A DNA stretch of 40,903 nucleotides from Brevibacterium sp. (GTDB taxonomy: Bacteria > Actinomycetota > Actinomycetes > Actinomycetales > Brevibacteriaceae), in NCBI RefSeq assembly GCF_022712115.1, contig NZ_JALAHB010000041.1, positions 1 through 40,903 on the forward strand. Direction: 5' to 3'. The notes under the pieces were generated by a model. The model made no database searches, had not been told where the DNA came from, and was given only the letters and a program-made list of their open reading frames with translations. The position numbers and the translations under genes were made by a program. Positions 25,095 through 34,329 of this stretch are shown in pieces. Each line of letters opens with the position of its first letter. Position 1 is the stretch's first letter.

Positions 25095-26513
25095 GTGACG
25101 ACGAAGCACGGGTCCGGCGAGGCCGCGGAGACCCTCGAGGAGCTGCGGAGCAGGCTGCCGGACGGCGCGGTGGTCACCGACCCCGTGAAGACCGAGGCCT
25201 ACCGCCGGGACAGGGCGGAGGACCCTGACGCGGGAGTGCCGCTCGCGGTCGTCAGGCCCACCTGCACGGAGGAGGTGCAGGAGGCCGTGCGCTTCGCCCG
25301 CGCCACCGGCACGCCGATCGTGCCGCGGGGCGCCGGGACCAGCCTCTCCGGCGGCTCCACCGCCCAGGACGGCTGCCTCGTGCTCTCCCTCGAGCGCATG
25401 CGCGAGATCACGGTCGACCCGGTCACCCGCACCGTCGTGGCCCAGCCCGGCGCGCTCAACGGGGAGGTCAAGGACGCCGCCGCCGCGCACGGACTCTGGT
25501 ACCCGCCGGATCCCGCCTCCTACACCTTCTGCTCGATCGGCGGCAACATCGCCACCAACGCCGGCGGCCTCTGCTGCGTGAAGTACGGGGTCACCACCGA
25601 CTACGTGCTGGGGATGACCGTGGTGCTCGCGGACGGGCGCAGCGTGGCCCTCGGCGGCCCGCGCCTCAAGGACGTGGCGGGGCTGCCGCTCACCAAGCTG
25701 TTCGTGGGCAGCGAGGGGACGCTCGGGATCATCACGGACGTGACGCTGCGACTGGTGCCCGCCCAGCGCGCCCCGCAGACCCTCGTGGCGACGTTCCCCA
25801 CCCTCGCCTCCGCCACGGACGCCGTGCTCGCGATCACCCGCACCATGCGGCCCTCGATGCTCGAGTTCATGGACGGCCCCACGCTGAACGCGGTGGAGGA
25901 CGAGACGCGCATGGGGCTCGACCGGGATGCCGCGGCGATGCTCATCGTGCAGTCGGACGAATCGCCGGACCAGGCCGCTGCGGAGGTCGCGGAGATCACG
26001 CGTCGCTGCGAGGCGGCGGGCGCCACGGAGGTCTTCTCCACCGACGACCCGGAGGAGGGGGAGGCCTTCGTCGCCGCACGCCGCCTGGCGATCCCCGCGG
26101 TCGAGAAGAAGGGCACGATCCTGCTCGAGGACGTGGGCGTCCCCATTCCCGCACTGGGCGCGCTGGTCGAGGGGATCGCGGCGATCTCCGGCCGGCGCGA
26201 GGTCGTCGTCGCCGTCATGGCCCACGCGGGCGACGGGAACACCCACCCGCTCGTCGTGTTCGATCCCGCGGACCCCGGGCAGCGGGAGCGGGCGCATCTG
26301 GCGTACGGCGAGATCATGGACCTCGCCGTCTCCCTCGGCGGCACCATCACGGGCGAACACGGCGTGGGCAGGCTGAAGGAGCCCTGGCTGGCCGGGTACC
26401 TGGGCGAGGACGTCATGGACCTCAACCGCATGGTCAAGGCGGCCTTCGATCCCACAGGCATCCTCAACCCCGGAGTGATGTTCGCCCAGCCGCCTCGTGC
26501 GCACGCCCGCTGA
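25095..26513 (+). CDS. FAD-linked 2-hydroxyacid dehydrogenase, GlcD/D-lactate dehydrogenase type
   Basis: A 472-residue flavoprotein. The PCMH-type FAD-binding domain (about 35-215) contains VPRGAGTSLSGGS, PPDPASYTFCSIGGNIATNAGG and LFVGSEGTLGIITDVTLRL. The FAD-oxidase C-terminal domain has HAGDGNTHPLVV (H377, H384) and GEHGVGRLKEPWL (E421, H422). Enzymes of this type oxidise glycolate to glyoxylate or D-lactate to pyruvate; the two cannot be separated by eye. GTG 25095 is preferred because GGGAGG (25082-25087) is 7 nt upstream and because the longer frame runs through the promoter region. No GlcE- or GlcF-like gene or iron-sulfur subunit is adjacent, so it would be a single-subunit enzyme. 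Confidence 0.9.
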   Translation: MTTKHGSGEAAETLEELRSRLPDGAVVTDPVKTEAYRRDRAEDPDAGVPLAVVRPTCTEEVQEAVRFARATGTPIVPRGAGTSLSGGSTAQDGCLVLSLERMREITVDPVTRTVVAQPGALNGEVKDAAAAHGLWYPPDPASYTFCSIGGNIATNAGGLCCVKYGVTTDYVLGMTVVLADGRSVALGGPRLKDVAGLPLTKLFVGSEGTLGIITDVTLRLVPAQRAPQTLVATFPTLASATDAVLAITRTMRPSMLEFMDGPTLNAVEDETRMGLDRDAAAMLIVQSDESPDQAAAEVAEITRRCEAAGATEVFSTDDPEEGEAFVAARRLAIPAVEKKGTILLEDVGVPIPALGALVEGIAAISGRREVVVAVMAHAGDGNTHPLVVFDPADPGQRERAHLAYGEIMDLAVSLGGTITGEHGVGRLKEPWLAGYLGEDVMDLNRMVKAAFDPTGILNPGVMFAQPPRAHAR

Positions 26514-26577
26514 GAACTGCGCCGCGCACACGCCGACCGTCAGACCGCCTATCGCGCCCTCCTGCGCGGTGGGTCCA

Positions 26578-26602
26578 CCGGGTGCGGATGCCCCGCACCC
26601 GG
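26578..26602 (+). promoter_or_regulatory. Hairpin before malate synthase
   Basis: CCGGGTGCGG (26578-26587) pairs perfectly with CCGCACCCGG (26593-26602) around a 5-nt loop. It ends 10 nt before the AGGAG ribosome-binding site (26613-26617) in the 110-bp gap after the flavoprotein gene. It could be an internal terminator, a stabilising leader or an attenuator. Confidence 0.45.
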
Positions 26603-26623
26603 AGTAGAGAAGAGGAGAGAAGC

Positions 26624-28225
26624 ATGACCGCTCCCAGCATCGAGCTCCCCGAGGGCCTCGAGATCACCGCCGAACTGCCGGAGGGCTCCGAGAAGGTCCT
26701 CACACCGGCGGCACTGGACCTCATCGTCTCCCTCCACCGTGCGTTCGCGGACACCCGCGAGGAGCGCCTGGCCGCCCGCCGTGAGCGTCAGGCGCGCCTG
26801 GAGGCCGGCGAGGAGCTCGACTTCCTGCCGGAGACCGCTGCCATCCGCGACGATCCCAGCTGGCGGGTCGCGCCCCCGGCCCCGGGGCTGGAGGACCGGC
26901 GGGTGGAGGTCACCGGGCCCACGTACAGGAAGATGACGATCAACGCGCTCAACTCCGGGGCCAAGGTGTGGCTCGCGGACCAGGAGGACGCGAACACTCC
27001 GGCTTGGGACTCCGTGATCGGCGGGCAGGTGAACCTGCTCGAGGCCGTGCGCCGCGAGATCGACTTCGTGAGTGAGCAGGGCAAGGAGTACCGTCTGCGC
27101 CCGGACGAGGAGCTGCCCACCATCGTGGTCCGTCCGCGCGGCTGGCACCTCGAGGAGAAGCACATGCGCATCGACGGCCGGGTGGCCTCGGGCTCGCTCG
27201 TGGACTTCGCGCTGTACGTCGCGAACACCGGCCCGCTGCAGATCGCCAAGGGCCGCGGACCCTACTTCTACCTCCCCAAGATGGAGTCGCACCTCGAGGC
27301 GCGCCTGTGGAACGACGTGTTCGTCCACGCGCAGGACGCTCTCGGGATCCCGCGGGGCACCATCCGCGCGACCTGCCTCATCGAGACCTACCCCGCGGCC
27401 TTCGAGATGGAGGAGATCCTCTACGAGCTGCGCGAGCACTCCGCGGGTCTCAACGCGGGGCGCTGGGACTACATCTTCTCCGTCATCAAGACCCACCGGA
27501 CCAAGGGCGAGGACTGGATCCTGCCGGACCGCGGCCAGGTGACCATGACGGTGCCGTTCATGCGGGCATACACGGAGCTGCTGGTGCGCACGTGCCACAA
27601 GCGCGGGGCCCACGCGATCGGCGGCATGTCCGCGTTCATCCCGTCCAAGGACGAGGAGGCGAACCGCCGGGCCTTCGAACAGGTGGAGCGGGACAAGTCA
27701 CGCGAGGCCGGCGACGGCTTCGACGGCTCCTGGGTGGCGCACCCGGGCATGGTGGAGGCCTGCCGGGAGCAGTTCACGAAGGTGCTGGGCGAGCGTCCCA
27801 ACCAGCTCGAGCGCACCCGTGAGGACGTCGCCGTGACGGCGGCGGACCTCCTCAGCGTCAAGGACACGCCCGGGCGGATCACGGAGGCCGGCCTGCGGCA
27901 GAACGTGAACGTGGGCATCCAGTACGTCGCCGCCTGGCTGAGCGGCAACGGCGCCGCGGCGATCCACGGCCTCATGGAGGACGCCGCCACGGCGGAGATC
28001 TCCCGTTCGCAGGTGTGGCAGTGGCTGCACTACGGCGTGACGCTGCAGGACTCCGGAGAGCAGGTGACGAAGGAGCTCGTGGACAGGATCGTCGAGGAGG
28101 AGGTGGCGAAGCTGCCCGGCGAGCCCGAGGCCTGGGTCACCCCGCGCCGCCTGTTCCAGCAGATGGCGACGCAGGAGGAGTACGCGGACTTCCTCACCGT
28201 CCCGGCCTACGAGCTGCTGGGCTGA
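26624..28225 (+). CDS. aceB: Malate synthase A
   Basis: A 533-residue TIM-barrel enzyme joining glyoxylate and acetyl-CoA to give malate. Family segments are MTINALNSGAKVWLADQEDANTP, VRPRGWHLEEKHM (catalytic arginine), FYLPKMESHLEARLWNDVF, ATCLIETYPAAFEMEEILYELREHSAGLNAGRWDYIFS and GGMSAFIPSKDEEANR. A C-terminal plug holds QNVNVGIQYVAAWLSGNGAAAIHGLMEDAATAEISRSQVWQW. The length and sequence fit isoform A, not the 720-residue G form. ATG 26624 follows AGGAG by 6 nt. No isocitrate lyase gene is in the window. It could take glyoxylate from the flavoprotein encoded just upstream. Confidence 0.95.
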   Translation: MTAPSIELPEGLEITAELPEGSEKVLTPAALDLIVSLHRAFADTREERLAARRERQARLEAGEELDFLPETAAIRDDPSWRVAPPAPGLEDRRVEVTGPTYRKMTINALNSGAKVWLADQEDANTPAWDSVIGGQVNLLEAVRREIDFVSEQGKEYRLRPDEELPTIVVRPRGWHLEEKHMRIDGRVASGSLVDFALYVANTGPLQIAKGRGPYFYLPKMESHLEARLWNDVFVHAQDALGIPRGTIRATCLIETYPAAFEMEEILYELREHSAGLNAGRWDYIFSVIKTHRTKGEDWILPDRGQVTMTVPFMRAYTELLVRTCHKRGAHAIGGMSAFIPSKDEEANRRAFEQVERDKSREAGDGFDGSWVAHPGMVEACREQFTKVLGERPNQLERTREDVAVTAADLLSVKDTPGRITEAGLRQNVNVGIQYVAAWLSGNGAAAIHGLMEDAATAEISRSQVWQWLHYGVTLQDSGEQVTKELVDRIVEEEVAKLPGEPEAWVTPRRLFQQMATQEEYADFLTVPAYELLG

Positions 28226-28233
28226 GCCTCACA

Positions 28234-28267
28234 GGCCGGTGGAACTCCGCCGGGAGTTCCACCGGCC
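28234..28267 (+). terminator. aceB terminator, first hairpin
   Basis: GGCCGGTGGAACTC (28234-28247) pairs perfectly with GAGTTCCACCGGCC (28254-28267), a 14-bp stem with a 6-nt loop, 8 bp past the malate synthase stop. Confidence 0.75.
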
Positions 28268-28271
28268 GGCG

Positions 28272-28339
28272 ACGTTTCGCACCTTCTGACGGTGTGCGTA
28301 CGCGTACACATGCGCACACCGTCAGAAGGTGCGAAACGT
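28272..28339. terminator. 27-bp perfect inverted repeat between convergent genes
   Basis: Positions 28272-28298 pair perfectly with 28313-28339 across a 14-nt loop that itself contains the palindrome GTACGCGTAC overlap (28298-28307). It begins 4 bp after the first aceB hairpin and ends 35 bp before the UPF0371 stop, so it can end transcription from both directions. It is unusually long for a terminator and lacks T-tracts. Confidence 0.65.
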
Positions 28340-28374
28340 GGGTGTGGGGCGGACCCGCGCGGCGCGAGGCAGGG

Positions 28375-29898
28375 TTAGCGCTTGTGGTAGAGCGACGTCC
28401 GGCGCTGGTACTTGGGCTCGCTCGTGACCATGATGCCCAGGCTGCGGAAGATCCCCTCGTCCACGGAGCCCAGGACGGTCGTCGTGTGCGCGTTCGTCCC
28501 CTCGAGCTCCCGGAGGTGGCGCAGCGCGGAGCGGCTCACCTCGTTCGTGCCGGCGGAGACGGAGAGCGCGATGAGGACCTCGTCCGTGTGCAGCCGGGGA
28601 TTGCGGCTGCCCAGGTGCTCGGTCTTGAGCGTCTGGATGGGTTCGATGGACTCCGGCGAGAGCAGATGCGCCTCCTCGTCGATCCCCGCAAGGTGCTTGA
28701 GCGCATTGAGCAGCATCGCCGCGGAGCAGCCCAGGAGGGGAGAGGTCTTCCCGGTGATGAGGGTGCCGTCGTGCAGCTGCAGGGCAGAGGCCGGCGCGCC
28801 GGTCTCCTCCTCGAGCTCCAGCGCCGGGCCCACCACGGCGCGGTCGGAGGTCTCGACGCCGGCCCTGCTCATGATCAGGGCCACCCTCTCCGAGAGGACG
28901 GCGTCGGCATCGCTGCGGCGTTCGTCGACCAGCGCCTTGAAGTAGCGGCGGATGATCTCCTGCCGGGCGGCCTCCCGGCACACCGCGTCGTCGACGATGC
29001 AGCTGCCCACCATGTTCACGCCCATGTCCGTGGGGGAGGCGTACGGGCTCCTGCCTGCGATCCGCTCCAGCAGCGCGGCGAGCAGCGGGAAGACCTCCAC
29101 GTCGCGGTTGTAGGACGTCGCCTGCGTGCCGTAGCGCTGCAGGTGGAAGGGGTCGATGACGTTGATGTCGTCGAGGTCCGCCGTCGCGGCCTCGTAGGCG
29201 AGGTTCACGGGATGCTCGAGGGGCAGCCCCCACACCGGGAAGGTCTCGAACTTGGCGTAGCCGGAGACGATCCCGCGCTGGTGGTCGTGGTAGATCTGCG
29301 AGAGGCAGGTGGCGAGCTTGCCGGAGCCCGGGCCGGGCGCCGTGAGGACCACCAGATCGCGGCTCGTCTCCACGTACTCGTTGAGGCCGAACCCCGCTTC
29401 GCTCACCACCCTCCGCGTGTCGGTGGGATAGCCGGGGATGATGCGGTGCCGGGCTGTCCGCAGCCCCAGCCGCTCCAGCCTGCGGCGGAAGGCCATGCCG
29501 GCCTGGTTGTCGTCCTCGAGCTGCGTGAAGACCACGTTCTCCACGAGGAAGCCGCGCTCGCGGAACACGTCGACCAGCCGGAGCACGTCCTCCTCGTAGG
29601 TGATGCCGAGGTCCGCGCGCACCTTCTGCCGCAGAAGATCCCGCGCATTCACGGCGATGACGATCTCCAGCTCGTCCCGCAGCTGCTCGAGCATCGCGAT
29701 CTTGTTGTCCGGAGTGAATCCGGGCAGCACGCGTGCGGCGTGCATGTCGTCGAAGAGCTTGCCGCCCATCTCCAGGTAGAGCTTCCCGCCGATCTCCCGC
29801 CGCCGCGCGCGGATGTGCTCGGACTGGAGTGCGATGTAGCGCTCCCGGTCGAACCCCGTGGGCGGAGCCGCGGGTGTGTGGCTGGGGACATGCGTCAC
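28375..29898 (-). CDS. UPF0371/DUF1846 family protein
   Basis: A 507-residue protein matching the DUF1846 (UPF0371) family over its full length: [55 protein letters not shown] at the N-terminus, [40 protein letters not shown] near the C-terminus. [20 protein letters not shown] contains a P-loop-like GPGSGK at 189-194, so nucleotide binding is plausible. I know of no agreed function. GTG 29898 has AAGGG 6 nt upstream, and a second start (ATG 29891, out of frame by position) is not used. It is a single gene divergent from ftsK. Confidence 0.9.
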   Translation of the reverse strand: MTHVPSHTPAAPPTGFDRERYIALQSEHIRARRREIGGKLYLEMGGKLFDDMHAARVLPGFTPDNKIAMLEQLRDELEIVIAVNARDLLRQKVRADLGITYEEDVLRLVDVFRERGFLVENVVFTQLEDDNQAGMAFRRRLERLGLRTARHRIIPGYPTDTRRVVSEAGFGLNEYVETSRDLVVLTAPGPGSGKLATCLSQIYHDHQRGIVSGYAKFETFPVWGLPLEHPVNLAYEAATADLDDINVIDPFHLQRYGTQATSYNRDVEVFPLLAALLERIAGRSPYASPTDMGVNMVGSCIVDDAVCREAARQEIIRRYFKALVDERRSDADAVLSERVALIMSRAGVETSDRAVVGPALELEEETGAPASALQLHDGTLITGKTSPLLGCSAAMLLNALKHLAGIDEEAHLLSPESIEPIQTLKTEHLGSRNPRLHTDEVLIALSVSAGTNEVSRSALRHLRELEGTNAHTTTVLGSVDEGIFRSLGIMVTSEPKYQRRTSLYHKR

Positions 29899-29935
29899 GG
29901 AGTGCCCTTCCGTCGGTGTGCAGCGGACTGCACCG

Positions 29936-29941
29936 ATGATA
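29936..29941 (-). promoter_or_regulatory. UPF0371 gene -10 element
   Basis: TATCAT on the minus strand, 37 nt before the GTG start. The 180-bp divergent gap to ftsK also holds a perfect 9-bp inverted repeat (29969-29977 with 29993-30001). Confidence 0.4.
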
Positions 29942-30064
29942 CTGGGCGGGGAAGGCGAGGCGGCGGCCGACGGCGCGGACCGTGAGGGGGTGCGCGCCGT
30001 CGCGCAGACCCTCCGGCCAAAACGCCCGAGGCCCTGCCTCCCACACCTGGAGCCGTCCGCCTCA

Positions 30065-30070
30065 TAGCAT
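30065..30070 (+). promoter_or_regulatory. ftsK -10 element
   Basis: TAGCAT ends 8 nt before the ftsK ATG with no Shine-Dalgarno between, so the transcript would be leaderless or nearly so. Confidence 0.4.
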
Positions 30071-30078
30071 GGGCGATC

Positions 30079-33072
30079 ATGGCGACCAGTACGACTTCCC
30101 CCGCCAAGACAGGTCGCGCCCGGGGCTCCAAGGCCAAGGCGACGGGCTCCGCGCCCGCCCGCCGCACCTCGGGCCCGGCCGCGAAGACCGGGGGCGCCTC
30201 GGCCGGCGGACGGGCCACGGACACGGAGGACCGCTCGCGCGGCGGCCTCCTCACCGGTGCATGGATGGGAGTGTCACACATGGCAGGCAGCCGCGCCCGC
30301 AGGGCGCTCGATCCGGAGGACCCCTCACACACGGCCCCCATGCGCCGCGACGGCACGGGCTTCGCCCTGCTCGCGCTCGCGATCCTCGTGGCCGCCTTCG
30401 AGTGGTGGAACATCCCCGGCGCCTTCGGCAGCGGCGTGCGCGCGGTCGTTGAGGGCACGTTCGGCCGCGTCGCACTCGCCCTGCCGCTGGTCCTCGTGGG
30501 CTATGCCGTCCGGCTCTTCCTCCGCGGGGACGACACCCGCGGGAACAACCGCATCCTCATCGGGATCATCGCCGCTCTGTTCGCGGCGGCGGGTCTCGCG
30601 CACATCACCGCGGGCTCGCCCAGCTTCGTGAATTCGCGGGAGGCGATGGCCAACGGGGGCGGCGCGCTCGGGTACATCGTGTCCTCGCCGCTCGTCGCGG
30701 CCACCACGGTGTACGTGGCGGTGCCGCTGCTCTCCCTGCTGGGGCTCTTCTCCCTCCTCATCCTCACCGCGACCCCGGTGCGGCGGATCCCCGAGCGCGT
30801 CCGCGCCGCCTACGCCCGGCTCACGGGCTCGGCAGCGCCCGCGGGGGAGCGCGAGGACGCACCCGAGTCCGAGGACCTCGTCGCCGAGGGCAGGACGACC
30901 TCCACCCTCAGGCCGCTCGGACGCCGCCGCGGGGCGAAGCGGAAGGCGGCCGAGGAGGCGCGCGCCCACGAGGCGGAGGAGGAGACCGCCTACGACAAGG
31001 CCTACATCCACGAGAACGACGTCGAGGCCGAGGAGGCCGCCGGCTCGGCACCCTCCCGCGGCAGGGGACGGGGAAAGCGGGCCCAGCCGGAGGAGACGGC
31101 GGCGGAGGCGCCGGAGGTCTACGACGTCGATGCGGAGGCCGAGCCGCAGTACCGGCCCGGCCAGCGCCGTCCCACGAAGGCGGAGCGGGAGGCCGCCGCG
31201 CTGCGCCGGGAGGTGGGCATGGACGAGCCCACCGCCGTGCTCGGCGGCGCCGCGGCGCAGACCCGGCAGTCCGCCCCGGCCTCGGAGGCGGACACGGCGG
31301 AGGTGCCCGCAGTCAGCACCCCGGCGCCGCAGGCGACCGGCGAGCTGCCGCAGCGCGTGGCCCAGCTGGAGCTGGGCGGCGACGTCACCTACACCCTGCC
31401 CTCCTCGGAGCTGCTGGCGGCGGGTCCGCCGCCCAAGGAGCGCTCGGAGGCCAACGACCGGGTCGTCGCCGCGCTGCGCGACGTGTTCGAGCAGTTCAAG
31501 ATCGACGCGGAGGTCGCAGGCTTCTCCCGCGGGCCCACCGTCACCCGCTACGAGGTGGAGCTGGCACCGGGGACCAAGGTGGAGAAGGTCACGGCGCTGA
31601 GCAAGAACATCGCCTACGCCGTGGCGAGCGCGGACGTGCGCATCCTCTCGCCCATCCCGGGCAAGAAGGCGATCGGCATCGAGATCCCCAACTCGGACAG
31701 GGAGACGGTCTCCCTGGGCGATGTGCTGCGCTCCAACGCTGCCCGGAAGACGGACCACCCCATGGTGATGGGCGTGGGCAAGGACGTGGAGGGCGGCTTC
31801 GTCGTCGCGGACCTGTCGAAGATGCCGCACCTGCTGGTGGCCGGTGCGACGGGCGCCGGCAAGTCGAGCTTCGTCAACTCCATGATCACCTCGATCATGA
31901 TGCGGGCGACCCCGGACGAGGTGCGCATGATCCTCGTCGACCCCAAGCGGGTGGAGCTCACCACCTACGAGGGCATCCCGCACCTCATCACCCCCATCAT
32001 CACCAATCCCAAGAAGGCCGCCGAGGCCCTCGAGTGGGTGGTGCGGGAGATGGACGCCCGCTACGACGACCTCGCGCACTTCGGGTTCAAGCACGTGAAG
32101 GAGTTCAACCGCGCGGTGCGGGAGGGGAAGCTCACCCCGCCGCCGGGCTCCGAGCGGGAGCTGCACCCGTACCCCTACCTCCTCGTCGTGGTCGACGAGC
32201 TCGCGGACCTCATGATGGTCGCCCCGCGTGACGTGGAGGCGTCCATCCAGCGCATCACGCAGCTGGCCCGCGCCGCAGGCATCCACCTGGTGCTCGCCAC
32301 GCAGCGGCCGTCCGTGGACGTCGTCACCGGTCTCATCAAGGCCAATGTGCCCTCGCGGCTGGCCTTCGCGACCTCCTCGCTGGCCGACTCCCGCGTGGTC
32401 CTCGACCAGCCCGGCGCGGAGAAGCTGATCGGTCAGGGCGACGCGCTGTTCCTGCCGATGGGCGCAGCGAAACCCATGCGCGTCCAGGGCGCCTGGGTGA
32501 ACGAGTCGGAGATCGAGGAGGTCGTCGCGCACGTCAAGGGCCAGCTCTCCCCGGTCTATCGGGAAGACGTGGCCGTCGAGGCCCCCAAGAAGCAGATCGA
32601 CGAGGAGATCGGGGACGACCTCGACCTCCTGCTGCAGGCCGCGGAGCTCGTCGTCACGACCCAGTTCGGCTCCACCTCCATGCTCCAGCGCAAGCTGCGC
32701 GTGGGCTTCGCCAAGGCGGGACGGCTCATGGACCTCATGGAGTCGCGTGGTGTGGTGGGGCCCTCCGAGGGCTCGAAGGCCCGCGACGTGCTCGTCCGGC
32801 CGGAGGACCTGCCGGGCACGCTGGCCGTCATCCGCGGCGAGGACCCCGGGGACGGCGGAGCTCCCGCCGGCGCACAGCCGGAACCGGACGCAGGCGGACC
32901 CGCCGGTGCGCGGCTGCCCGCGGAGGACCTCTACGCGACGGGCGGCCCCCGCGGCATGGGGGACGAGGAGCACACCCACCTGGGAGCCGACGGCAGGATG
33001 TACGACGACGCGACCGGGCTGGAGATCGTGGAGGCCGGCGACGACGATGCGTGGGAGCTCACCGGCAGGTAG
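30079..33072 (+). CDS. ftsK: DNA translocase FtsK
   Basis: A 997-residue septal DNA pump that clears and sorts chromosome ends during division. The first 70 residues are basic and low-complexity. About four membrane segments lie between residues 90 and 240, then an Ala/Glu-rich linker runs to about 440. The motor domain has Walker A GATGAGKS at 589-596, Walker [12 protein letters not shown] (D706, E707) and [27 protein letters not shown]. The C-terminal gamma winged helix ([52 protein letters not shown]) reads polar KOPS-type sites. An extra 75-residue tail follows. No SpoIIIE-type sporulation context is present. Confidence 0.96.
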   Translation: MATSTTSPAKTGRARGSKAKATGSAPARRTSGPAAKTGGASAGGRATDTEDRSRGGLLTGAWMGVSHMAGSRARRALDPEDPSHTAPMRRDGTGFALLALAILVAAFEWWNIPGAFGSGVRAVVEGTFGRVALALPLVLVGYAVRLFLRGDDTRGNNRILIGIIAALFAAAGLAHITAGSPSFVNSREAMANGGGALGYIVSSPLVAATTVYVAVPLLSLLGLFSLLILTATPVRRIPERVRAAYARLTGSAAPAGEREDAPESEDLVAEGRTTSTLRPLGRRRGAKRKAAEEARAHEAEEETAYDKAYIHENDVEAEEAAGSAPSRGRGRGKRAQPEETAAEAPEVYDVDAEAEPQYRPGQRRPTKAEREAAALRREVGMDEPTAVLGGAAAQTRQSAPASEADTAEVPAVSTPAPQATGELPQRVAQLELGGDVTYTLPSSELLAAGPPPKERSEANDRVVAALRDVFEQFKIDAEVAGFSRGPTVTRYEVELAPGTKVEKVTALSKNIAYAVASADVRILSPIPGKKAIGIEIPNSDRETVSLGDVLRSNAARKTDHPMVMGVGKDVEGGFVVADLSKMPHLLVAGATGAGKSSFVNSMITSIMMRATPDEVRMILVDPKRVELTTYEGIPHLITPIITNPKKAAEALEWVVREMDARYDDLAHFGFKHVKEFNRAVREGKLTPPPGSERELHPYPYLLVVVDELADLMMVAPRDVEASIQRITQLARAAGIHLVLATQRPSVDVVTGLIKANVPSRLAFATSSLADSRVVLDQPGAEKLIGQGDALFLPMGAAKPMRVQGAWVNESEIEEVVAHVKGQLSPVYREDVAVEAPKKQIDEEIGDDLDLLLQAAELVVTTQFGSTSMLQRKLRVGFAKAGRLMDLMESRGVVGPSEGSKARDVLVRPEDLPGTLAVIRGEDPGDGGAPAGAQPEPDAGGPAGARLPAEDLYATGGPRGMGDEEHTHLGADGRMYDDATGLEIVEAGDDDAWELTGR

Positions 33073-33084
33073 CCCGGCCGCCCG

Positions 33085-33128
33085 CGCTGCGGCTCCCGGC
33101 ACCGGCCGGGCGTCCGGGAACCGCAGCG
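33085..33128 (+). terminator. ftsK terminator
   Basis: A 15-bp stem with one C-A mismatch (33085-33099 with 33114-33128) and a 14-nt loop begins 12 bp past the ftsK stop. The pgsA promoter element starts 2 bp after it. Confidence 0.65.
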
Positions 33129-33130
33129 GT

Positions 33131-33136
33131 TAGGGT
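33131..33136 (+). promoter_or_regulatory. pgsA -10 element, leaderless geometry
   Basis: TAGGGT ends exactly 6 nt before the GTG start of pgsA, right after the ftsK terminator. The terminator upstream argues that pgsA needs its own promoter, which supports this call. Confidence 0.55.
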
Positions 33137-33142
33137 GGTGCC

Positions 33143-33790
33143 GTGAGCACTCAGACAGCGGACAGCGGGCCCAGCAGCCTCAATCTCCCCAACGCCCTCA
33201 CCGTGGTGCGGATCCTCCTGGTCCCCGTGTTCCTCGTCCTCCTCCTGGGCGGCGGCGCGCTGGGCGCGCCGTGGACGGAGCTGGATCCCCAGCGCATGCT
33301 CTGGGCCTTCATCGTGTTCGTCGTCGCGATGGTCACGGACTGGATCGACGGCTTCCTCGCCCGGCGCTGGAACCTCATCACGGACTTCGGCAAGATCGCG
33401 GATCCGATCGCGGACAAGTCGCTCATGGCCTCGGCGCTCATCGGGCTGGCGCTCGTGGGGATCCTGCCGTGGTGGGTGCCGGTGGTCATCCTCGTCCGCG
33501 AGCTCGGCATCACGGTCCTGCGCTTCGTCATCATCCGCTGGGTGGTGCTGCCGGCCTCGAAGGGCGGCAAGCTCAAGACCGTGCTGCAGACGGGGGCGCT
33601 GAGCCTCTTCCTGCTCCAGGCCCCGGTCGCGGTGTGGCTGCCGGGGATCCTCGCCGGCTGGCTCGTGGTCTCCTGGCTGTTGCTCACCGCCGCGATCGTC
33701 GTCACGCTGGTGACGGGGGCGGACTACTGCGTGAAGTCCGCCGCGCTGGTGCGTGAGGCGAAGGCCCGGGGCGGCGCCGGTGAGCGCTGA
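33143..33790 (+). CDS. pgsA: CDP-diacylglycerol-glycerol-3-phosphate 3-phosphatidyltransferase
   Basis: A 215-residue integral membrane enzyme making phosphatidylglycerol phosphate, the precursor of phosphatidylglycerol and cardiolipin. The CDP-alcohol phosphotransferase signature is complete: D66, D69-G70, A73-R74, G83, D87 and D91 within TDWIDGFLARRWNLITDFGKIADPIAD. About five to six membrane segments surround it. GTG 33143 lies 6 nt after a TAGGGT element and has no Shine-Dalgarno. Its end overlaps the cinA start by 11 bp. A related inositol-type enzyme is possible in actinobacteria, but the LPNALTVVRILLVPVF start and the cinA neighbour favour PgsA. Confidence 0.92.
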   Translation: MSTQTADSGPSSLNLPNALTVVRILLVPVFLVLLLGGGALGAPWTELDPQRMLWAFIVFVVAMVTDWIDGFLARRWNLITDFGKIADPIADKSLMASALIGLALVGILPWWVPVVILVRELGITVLRFVIIRWVVLPASKGGKLKTVLQTGALSLFLLQAPVAVWLPGILAGWLVVSWLLLTAAIVVTLVTGADYCVKSAALVREAKARGGAGER

Positions 33791-34295
33791 GGGTCCGGAG
33801 GCCGGTTCACAGGCGGGTGCGGTCGGGCCTGCCGCGGTGATCGGCGCACTCCGGGAGCGCGGCCTCACCATCGCCACGTGCGAGTCGCTCACGGCGGGAC
33901 TGCTCTCCGCCACCCTCGCGGAGGTTCCGGGCGCATCGGCGGTGCTGCGCGGGGGACTCGTGACGTACGCGACCGCGCTCAAGGCGGAGCTGGCCGGCGT
34001 CGACCCGGACCTGCTCGCCGCGCACGGAGCGGTGGACCCGCAGGTGGCCCGGGAGATGGCGCGTGGCGCGGTGCGCGCGTGCGGAGCGGACCTCGGGGTC
34101 TCCTGCACCGGGGTGGCCGGGCCGGACCCGCAGGACGGGAAGCCCGTGGGCCGGGTCTACCTCGCGCTCGCGCGGAGCTGCGGCGGAGTGCGGACGGCGG
34201 AGCTCGACCTCACCGGCTCCCGCAGGGAGATCCGGGAGGCCACGGTCCGGGCGTGCCTGGACCTCGTCCTCGCGGCGTGCGCCGAGGATGCCTGA
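33780..34295 (+). CDS. cinA: CinA C-terminal domain nicotinamide-nucleotide amidase
   Basis: A roughly 171-residue protein consisting only of the CinA C-terminal (PncC) domain, which deamidates nicotinamide mononucleotide in NAD recycling. Family marks are TIATCESLTAGLLSATLAEVPGAS, GGLVTYATALK, and VSCTGVAGPDPQDGKPVGRVYLAL. GTG 33780 overlaps the end of pgsA by 11 bp; a GTG at 33753 is an alternative start 9 codons upstream, and neither has a strong ribosome-binding site. The pgsA-cinA-clgR-recA order is conserved in actinobacteria, where the gene may respond to DNA damage together with recA. Confidence 0.9.
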   Translation: MSAEGPEAGSQAGAVGPAAVIGALRERGLTIATCESLTAGLLSATLAEVPGASAVLRGGLVTYATALKAELAGVDPDLLAAHGAVDPQVAREMARGAVRACGADLGVSCTGVAGPDPQDGKPVGRVYLALARSCGGVRTAELDLTGSRREIREATVRACLDLVLAACAEDA

Positions 34296-34329
34296 GAGAA
34301 CCGTCGACGCCTGTGTCCCACCCCACCTG

